Source: Paragordius varius | Lineage: Eukaryota; Nematomorpha | Length of the DNA: 64,000 nt | Assembly: GCA_964247055.1 (NCBI GenBank) | Contig: OZ176054.1 | Span: 13,268,001 to 13,332,000 of the forward strand | Reading direction: 5' to 3' | Shown here: positions 57,566 through 64,000 of the stretch, in pieces | Layout: every line of letters begins with the position of its first letter | Position numbering within the stretch: the stretch's first letter is position 1 | Translations under genes and position numbers: made by a program | The notes under the pieces: generated by a model | What the model saw: the letters and a program-made list of their open reading frames with translations, nothing else | What the model was told of the DNA's origin: nothing | The model's database searches: none

Positions 57566-57985
57566 CACTTCATTACCTTTAGGGGTAGTTTTATAATTCA
57601 GAGCCGTAAGAAAGTATGGGGTGTAATTGAAAAATATGCTTTCATTAGCGTTTTAGGCGCATAAAGCAGCCATGTTTTATCCTTGATTTATTTTGAATCG
57701 GTAATACGGCAAACAATATGGGGAAATTGGAAATGTTTTAACGATAATTGATATTGTAATGCCCGTGAAATAGGTGTAAATATAATTTAAAGGTTTTTTT
57801 TGATAATTATAATATTATAAGGTTTAACTATAAAAATAAAAGCTCTTTTATTTTATACAGAACCAGGTTTGATAAATAACCTGTAACATACCTATAGACA
57901 AGTTAAAGGGGAAAAAATTACCCCAATAAATGTCCCTAAATTAGAATAGTATAAAGGAATCTTTAAGGTAATGGGTGTTAATAAA
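57566..57985. repeat. Family F TIR element (copy 4)
   Basis: Left end TAACACTTCATTACCTTTAGG and, inverted from 57965-57985, TTAACACCCATTACCTTAAAG. The left interior (GGGTAGTTTTATAATTCAGAGCC, GCTTTCATTAGCGTTTTAGGCGC) matches the other family F copies. About 420 bp, non-coding. Confidence 0.55.
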
Positions 57986-59867
57986 AAATATTTTTATATA
58001 ATCAATGGATGAATATCGTGGAAATTGACATATTGGGATTTTAAAATAAAACAATCTCTATAGAATGAAAATTAAACACCATTTCGCCATCGATAAAAGT
58101 TTAACAGTTAAAAAAATTTAGAGTTTTATGAGTCAAAATGCTAAACTATTTGGAAAAGAGATAATAGTAAAATAATAAATACATAAGCTTGTTTTTCAAT
58201 AAGTTTCCATAAGTGAAGCGTCAAAAATGCAAATATCGGAATTTTCGATAAAGATTAAAACCTATAAAATATTTGGGTTAATAATTAAAAAATTAAACAT
58301 TTAGATATTCTTAGTTTTACACATGATTTACTACATTTTTAAAGTAAAAACTGTGACAAGTTTGGTCCCTACATAGAATAAAGATTGATGCCCTTCTAAC
58401 AAAAAAAAGACATTTCCAAGGCTTTATAGTGCCATAAATTTAAGTATAGCTACCGAACGGGTTTTTCACATGTTATTTATACAAAAAAGCAACAATCTAG
58501 CCGTTTTCAGTCAAAATTGAAATAGTTTAATTTTTACGTTTAAAAACCCCCAAAACAAATCACTAATTTTAACAAAATATTTTTGATTTTAACGCTTTTT
58601 CTAAATAAAAGCTATTGAGCCCTCTGCAGGTGAGTATTAAAGCTTTCACCAATCCCAATACAATTAAGTCCTTATCTTTTAGCAAAAAAGAGCATTTAAA
58701 CTGTTTATTTGTTAATAAATACCAGCATTGTGTATGTTTAGCTATTCTGCACAGTATAACCATTTTTATAGATCATGATGAAAAACTAGCCGGCTGCTCA
58801 AAATTTTTAAGTATATAGAATCTTTCACAAAGCTCGCCCTACCATTAAAATCAAACTACATTGTTGCCTTAAAATATGGAAGTGATTATATTTGGTCAAA
58901 TAATATCATTCAATATGATATTTTCACATCTCTCACAATTCAGTTCAATAATACGGAGACTTAGCTAGCTTCTAAAACCTAGGTAAACAATTAAAAAGTT
59001 TAATGTAGATACAAAAATTTCATATTAACCTATTTGATCAATCAGTTAAAATTATATATCAAGTAATTATCCAGAAAAGAAAAAGGAATGTTTCAAACAT
59101 AGTCTGTAAATTGCGTAAGTTTTTTCAACACAAATACTGAGTGTTGGACTATCTGTCTGGTCGTTGTCACTAAACACTCCAGCTTTTTTTTATACAATAT
59201 ATAAGCACTCAACCAACTTAACAATTAAATGACATTTCTAATGAAAATTGCTATCCTCCCTAAAATTACAAATAAAACAGCCTCAAGACTATTGATATTG
59301 TTTTTCAAGTATACTATGCATATATATAATATAACAGGAGATGAATGTGCCTGTGTTTATATGTACACAATCCCACAACCAAGAAACTCAACAAGATAAA
59401 TATCCAGACTGTCTGAAGTCAAATTAAAGGTTATAAAAAAACAAAAAAAAATCATCCTTTTTTTGCAACTTGTTATTGTGAAATAGTTGATGAACTTATA
59501 AAAAAACGCTCTCAAGTGGGTGTATAGATAGCAGGAGAGGAGAATGATAGATGGCCTTTATTATTTTATGTATAGAAAAGGTTTCAGATATATAATATAC
59601 TATGTTGATAAATTATTATAAATACATTGTTAACATATTTGTCATATTTTATCATGTCTACTCTGCATATACATTTATTGGTAAAATATAAATTTTAAAA
59701 AATTTGATTCAACACAGAGTTACGTCTATAAGTCCCGAATATGAAAATTGGCTAACGATTATTATTAAATCAATTTTGACCATTTGTTATCTTTGTAGAT
59801 AAAATGAGCCAATAGCATAAACGAATTGAACCGGCAATATCTCTAAATTTTATATTACAGAAATGTA
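57986..59867. other. AT-rich intergenic stretch
   Basis: No gene can be supported. Two opposed open frames of about 65 codons overlap at 58569-58818. Neither has a recognisable domain and each is the shadow of the other. Confidence 0.3.
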
Positions 59868-60102
59868 TACGGACGAACGTATAAATATAAAGACAAATAT
59901 TTTTTTTCGATATTTGTCAAATCATATTTTTATGATATAACCCATTGTTTATTCATACAGCAAAGTATAAAATAATGATGTAAATTGGACAACATAAATT
60001 ATGTATTTTATGATTAAAAAAATTTTTTATCGAATAAATTAAGGTTTTAAAAAATATAATTGTCTTTATAGGTTTACGTTTCCGTATAATTTTAATCATT
60101 GT
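59868..60102. mobile_element. MITE of family A (degraded copy 18)
   Basis: Left CAGAAATGTATACGGACGAACG and AAATATAAAGACAAATATTT; right TTGTCTTTATAGGTTTACGTTT then CCGTATAATTTTAATCATTG. About 235 bp. Confidence 0.75.
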
Positions 60103-60527
60103 AAGATATCTGTTAGGATTATTTTTAATTTATTAGCCGTATGATCACACAAGGAGAATGAATAATGGGTCAGTTCTCAGTGCTTTTATTGAGACTCCAA
60201 GCCATTAAGAAATTATTTCATTTTTTTAATATTTAGCAATCATCGGAAATTTTGCGCACATTTTAGTAATGGACAGAAAAATGATTAAAACCGCTTAGGG
60301 AAATTTCACCTTCAATTGTTGTAGTTTAAATATTTTTAGCTATTGTAATTAAATAATAGAATCGAAGAACCATTTGAACAAAACGCAATAGCCCGTTTAT
60401 TCAAGTTATTCTCATTATAATTGTTAACGTGTGAAAAAAATCGAAAATTAAAAACATAAATTCCATTTTACATTTTTCAATCAAATATATTATTTGCTCT
60501 CATTTATTGTAGTATAAAATGAAACAA

Positions 60528-62857
60528 TTATTTAGATGGGTTAGAAGGATTAGCTAATAACAAGGCCTCCTTATGTTTCTTCTGTTGTTGTTGATAATTG
60601 AAAAACTTTAAACTATTCAAGGTGTATTGTTGATCAGTATGTTCGGTTACGATAGATTTATCATTATTGTTAATTACAACAGTATAATCACCACTGTTAT
60701 TTGAGTTGGTCAATACTTTGCAATCTAAAGCTGGTAAATTTTGCTGTTTAGGTGGGACAACTGAATTTGAAGAAAAATATGATTTGTTGTAATTTACTGG
60801 AATATCAAACAAACTTTTGGCATTTTTGCCTGCTGTGGTGGATAATAATGCTAAGTTTCCAGAAAAGTTTGTTGATATTCCCATGTTTTCGGTCTTGACT
60901 CCATTCAAATGTTTATTAGGGTTAGTTATTGAGGAAGACGCATTATTATAAGGTAAATGATTCAAGGAGCCAATATTAGCAATATTTTGACCATTTCGTT
61001 CTTCACAAATTATGATGTCATACAAGGCACTCAAAATACTTCGACTCAGTATGGCGTCAACTTCGTTTTGGGTTAAATTTATCCCCTTCAGAACATAATC
61101 CTCGTTAGCGGTGCTGTCAGTCAACATGATATCTTTATCGGTTAAACCTAAAATGAATTAAAAATCAAGTAAATTTGTAATATTTTCTTTCGCCTATTAA
61201 AAACCCTTGTATATCATTTTATGCTTTTGACAATTAAATCGGATTAAATGTATAAAAACAACTGCGGTAAAAGTTTTAATGGAAAGAAAAGCAATAAGAC
61301 AGCCATACTTTCTCTCCATAAATGTATTAAATTTTATAAAGATAACTGATGACATACTAAGAGATATAGTTCACAATAGTTATTTATTATAAAGTTATGT
61401 AAAAAATCAAGGTTTATAAATGTAATTCTGTTTTTTAAAATACATATTTTATGTTTTGCTTTTGTAATTTAATTTATTTTACTGTAAAACAAAAAACTTT
61501 GACTCACCAACTACAATACAAGCATTTTGAACTTTCATACGTCCGCGCAAAGTTTCCAGCATATACTGATTATTTAAACCGCTGACTGTGTTTCTATCAT
61601 TAACTATAAAGATTGTGGGTGTACTTATTCGATCAAGTCCATACAATTTGGGACCTCCGGCAAATATATTGATATTTTCTGTGGTTTGTTCTCCAGGGCG
61701 CTCAAATTTATTTTTTATTGCATGATTTTTTTCTATTTCAGAGGATTGAGTATTTTGCGCTGAGATATTACTACTGGTGCTACAGAAATCGAATGGGAAT
61801 CCCAAACAAATGAGTCCATCAAACTTAAGTTCAATACAAGCCTGGTATGATATACATTACAAAAAAATTGGTATTTGACATTTACTATGTTAATTGTTTT
61901 TATGCTAATTAACCGATAAGTACATTTTATAATAAAACTATTGTTACATTTTTCTTTGAATTATATGCGAATGTATTTACACACAGGTTAACGTGAGAAA
62001 TTTTAATAGAATTTTACTAATAAATAAGGCAATTTAAACTGCTAATTAATTCTTACAATGTGGTATAAGAGGGTACTTAACTACATAATCAACATCCTAA
62101 TACTCAACGGTCATAATTACAAAATGTAAAATTTCAGTATACGGTTGACTTCCATTATTGGGGTTTTGTTAAAAAACTTAGACTTTTATACTGCATATTT
62201 AAGGCCTTTTCTTATCACGTAAACTTAAAACAATTTTAAAAAATGCAAAATTGATTGTAAATAATCTCTTAATACAGGAATCACCGTCTAATTTAGTTTA
62301 TTTGTGTTGTGTTATAAAAAAACACTTTAACCATATAACATTATCAGCACACTAAAAATATTTTATAAAACAAAATTTGATAAGAATTTACATAAGCAGC
62401 AAAGAGTGAGGAGAGACCCCAAGACCACAAAATTGTACGCACATTAGAATTAATATTGCTTTTAGTATTGGCATTTGTTGAAACCTTTATTTTTGGTTTC
62501 ATGGCATGTTTGAGTTTTTCCTTCAAACGATTCAAATAAGTTGTGGTGAATGAGACCGAATCTTGAATACTCAATTCATTGCCTAAGGTTAGCTTGTTGT
62601 TTGAATCTGTCCTCCTACAATAATGATGAAAAATGAAACATTTGAGTAAAATAAGTAAATAAATGCCGTTTTTTTGATTTGATAAAAAATGTCTATTATT
62701 TTGCATTTTAACCTTTTGACGTGAGCAGTTTTAAAATATATGAATAATGTAGTTACATATATCCAGTTATGATATTTTTTATTAATAGAGAAAAATCATA
62801 TCTCTAAAAAAATAATATGTTTTTAAGCCATAGAAATGTAATTTTTCATTTGTAATG

Positions 62858-62917
<60 letters not shown>

Positions 62918-63810
62918 AAAAATCAATCAAAACGTGTGGGTTTCTTAAAATTCATTAGTCGTTAACATATACGCATATTCCGTATTATAATAATGAATGA
63001 AAAGTATTTTAAACTGAATACAAAATATTAAATGATATGTGCAACCCCTTAATAGTAGCAAACACCTTAACTTGTTAAAATATTAATCATACTAAAATTA
63101 TTTGATTTTTCAGTTTAGTTATATTATTTATTACAAAGGGGAGTTTTAGGGTATTAAAAAAATAATTATCCCATAAATTATTAAAAAAATTTTAGAGTAA
63201 AAACTGAAATTATACAGACACAAAGTAAAAATATAAAGACAAATATTTTTTTAAAAGACAACCATACCTCCTTATAAGCTAGTTAGTTGCAATTGTAAAA
63301 TATAGAATTGATTGTGTTAGTATTATATATCTTTCTCTATTTCACACTTTGTTATTTAAAACAATGAGTTATATTGTAATTAAATCTAGATTTAAAAAGT
63401 ATGGGGTTGTCTTTTTTACAAATGTCCGTATAATTATATCCACAATTAACTGCAAAGCTTTACTGTTTTTGTTGTATTAGATCAGCATCCACAGGATTTA
63501 TAATGTCAAAAGACCATTGAGAAGGCAATAAATGTTCCATCCAAACTTTAAGTCTTTGAAGAGCGAAATAACCCTGGTGGGATTGTAGCAAATTTTCATT
63601 TAAGTTATTAAAAGTATTTTCATCAACATTTAAAGTTATAATATCAAGGTTGGGTAAGGATGGTATCATAATACAATGTATATCAAGAGGTGAATTATTA
63701 TTAATGCTAAATAACTCTAAATACTGTTTCTCAAACATTTCACAATGGAATTCGTCATTGTTAAATGATGGCGGATTACTTGAGTTTGTATATTCCTTTA
63801 ATACTGTGCT
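60528..63810 (-). CDS. KANSL3: KANSL3-like subunit of the NSL complex (C-terminal part, 4 exons)
   Basis: KANSL3 is a non-catalytic alpha/beta-hydrolase-fold scaffold of the MOF (KAT8) acetyltransferase NSL complex in the nucleus. Exons on the minus strand: 63810-63464, 62614-62392, 61841-61508, 61147-60528. All phases join, giving 507 residues up to the stop at 60528-60530. The N-terminal part lies beyond the right edge. Matches to the family are ILWSWGLSSLFAAY (for the GWNTGALVAC strand-turn), DGLICLGFPFDF (for VVCLGFPL), STPTIFIVNDRNTV (for TPVLFVIGQNS), NACIVVG|GLTDKD (for NSLVVVGGADD) and GINLTQNEVDAILSRSILSAL (for GLTQSMVDRCIQDEI). The last 150 residues are Asn/Ser/Gln-rich and end in a QQQQKKHKEALLLANP segment. 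The catalytic-triad nucleophile position is not conserved, as expected for this family. The exon at 63810 begins at an AG and continues from an unseen exon. Confidence 0.8.
61263..61484. mobile_element. MITE of family A (degraded copy 19, KANSL3 intron)
   Basis: Left ACTGCGGTAAAAGTTTTAAT and AAGACAGCCATACTTTCTC; right TTTTATGTTTTGCTTTTGTAA ending in ACTG followed by TA. It fills most of the 360-bp intron and ends 23 bases from the neighbouring donor. Confidence 0.65.
61842..62391. other. KANSL3 intron
   Basis: A 550-bp AT-rich intron between the second and third visible exons. No repeat family recognised. Confidence 0.3.
62861..62913. repeat. (AT)n microsatellite
   Basis: About 26 uninterrupted AT units, the longest simple tandem repeat in the window, in the KANSL3 intron between the two upstream visible exons. 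Confidence 0.95.
63195..63452. mobile_element. MITE of family A (copy 20, KANSL3 intron)
   Basis: Left AGTAAAAACTGAAATTATAC and GTAAAAATATAAAGACAAAT; right TTGTCTTTTTTACAAATGTCCG and ATAATTATATCCACAATTAACTG, where an internal part of the right arm is missing. It ends 11 bases from the donor of the 63464-63810 exon. Confidence 0.8.
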
Positions 63811-63866
63811 CTAAAATAAAACACGTATTGCACGCATAAAATAATAGAAAAAAAATTAATTTTATA

Positions 63867-63935
63867 TATATACCATTTACAAATCAAATTCACCCTCGAA
63901 CAATTCAGATTCACTCTTACAGTCATGTCTATATA
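63867..63935. mobile_element. Left end of a family B element
   Basis: TATATACCATTTACAAATC, then AAATTCACCCTCGAACAATT and CAGATTCACTCTTAC. No matching right end is visible before the window ends. Confidence 0.6.
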
Positions 63936-64000
63936 GAATTGTCTTTTTTTTTATTTAAATGATTATAATTTTTTTTTAATTGTTTTGATGTTTGATATGT

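Noticed and set aside
58569-58818. Opposed frames of 64 and 67 codons
   Set aside because: Each is the complement of the other, neither resembles a known family, and nothing nearby supports a gene.
1-64000. LTR retrotransposons, Polintons or other virus-like elements
   Set aside because: I saw no paired long terminal repeats, protease/integrase, capsid or DNA polymerase text on either strand.

Overview
The window is very AT-rich animal DNA. It holds intron-containing genes for ARL8, a WW-WW-PDZ-FERM protein of the FRMPD4/Preso type, an ADAMTS protease and KANSL3, all metazoan-type proteins. Introns obey GT-AG, apart from one likely GC-AG, and range from 50 bp to over 10 kb. The predicted proteins are rich in Asn, Ser and Lys in their disordered parts. 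This suggests an AT-rich, transposon-laden invertebrate; I cannot decide the phylum from the sequence alone. No rRNA, tRNA, CRISPR array, LTR element or virus-like element was recognised.

Layout. At 1-86 is the 3' end of an unidentified plus-strand gene, tail to tail with ARL8 (minus strand, 5 exons, 178-2006). From 2.1 to 18.9 kb there is no supportable gene. That stretch holds a cluster of palindrome-tipped elements (2.5-4.6 kb), a terminal-inverted-repeat (TIR) element with a Helitron inside it (5.9-7.6 kb), small MITEs (miniature inverted-repeat transposable elements) and hAT-like remnants. The FRMPD4-like gene runs from 18958 to 44069 on the plus strand in 18 exons. Its 10.6-kb first intron holds a mariner fossil, a second mariner relic, exons of an unidentified plus-strand gene (25.2-28.2 kb) and an intronless reading frame (28233-29141). 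Almost every other intron over about 250 bp is mostly filled by a transposon copy. From 44.3 to 46.9 kb lies a Helitron relative with about six internal copies of a 300-bp repeat. It separates the FRMPD4 gene from a convergent 14-exon ADAMTS gene (minus, 47445-54826). From 55 to 60.4 kb is another gene-poor stretch. The last gene is the C-terminal half of KANSL3 (minus, 60528-63810), which runs off the right edge.

The genes are unrelated housekeeping or neuronal and extracellular-matrix functions, not an operon or a pathway cluster: ARL8 is a lysosome-positioning GTPase, FRMPD4 a synaptic or cortical scaffold, ADAMTS a secreted metalloprotease and KANSL3 a chromatin complex subunit. The most distinctive biology is the repeat landscape. 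It includes a Tc1/mariner-type hairpin MITE with about 20 copies, mostly intronic. A second small element has 21-bp iterons at both ends in unequal number. The Helitron differs between its two copies by expansion of an internal tandem repeat, and several elements are nested in a way that orders their ages.
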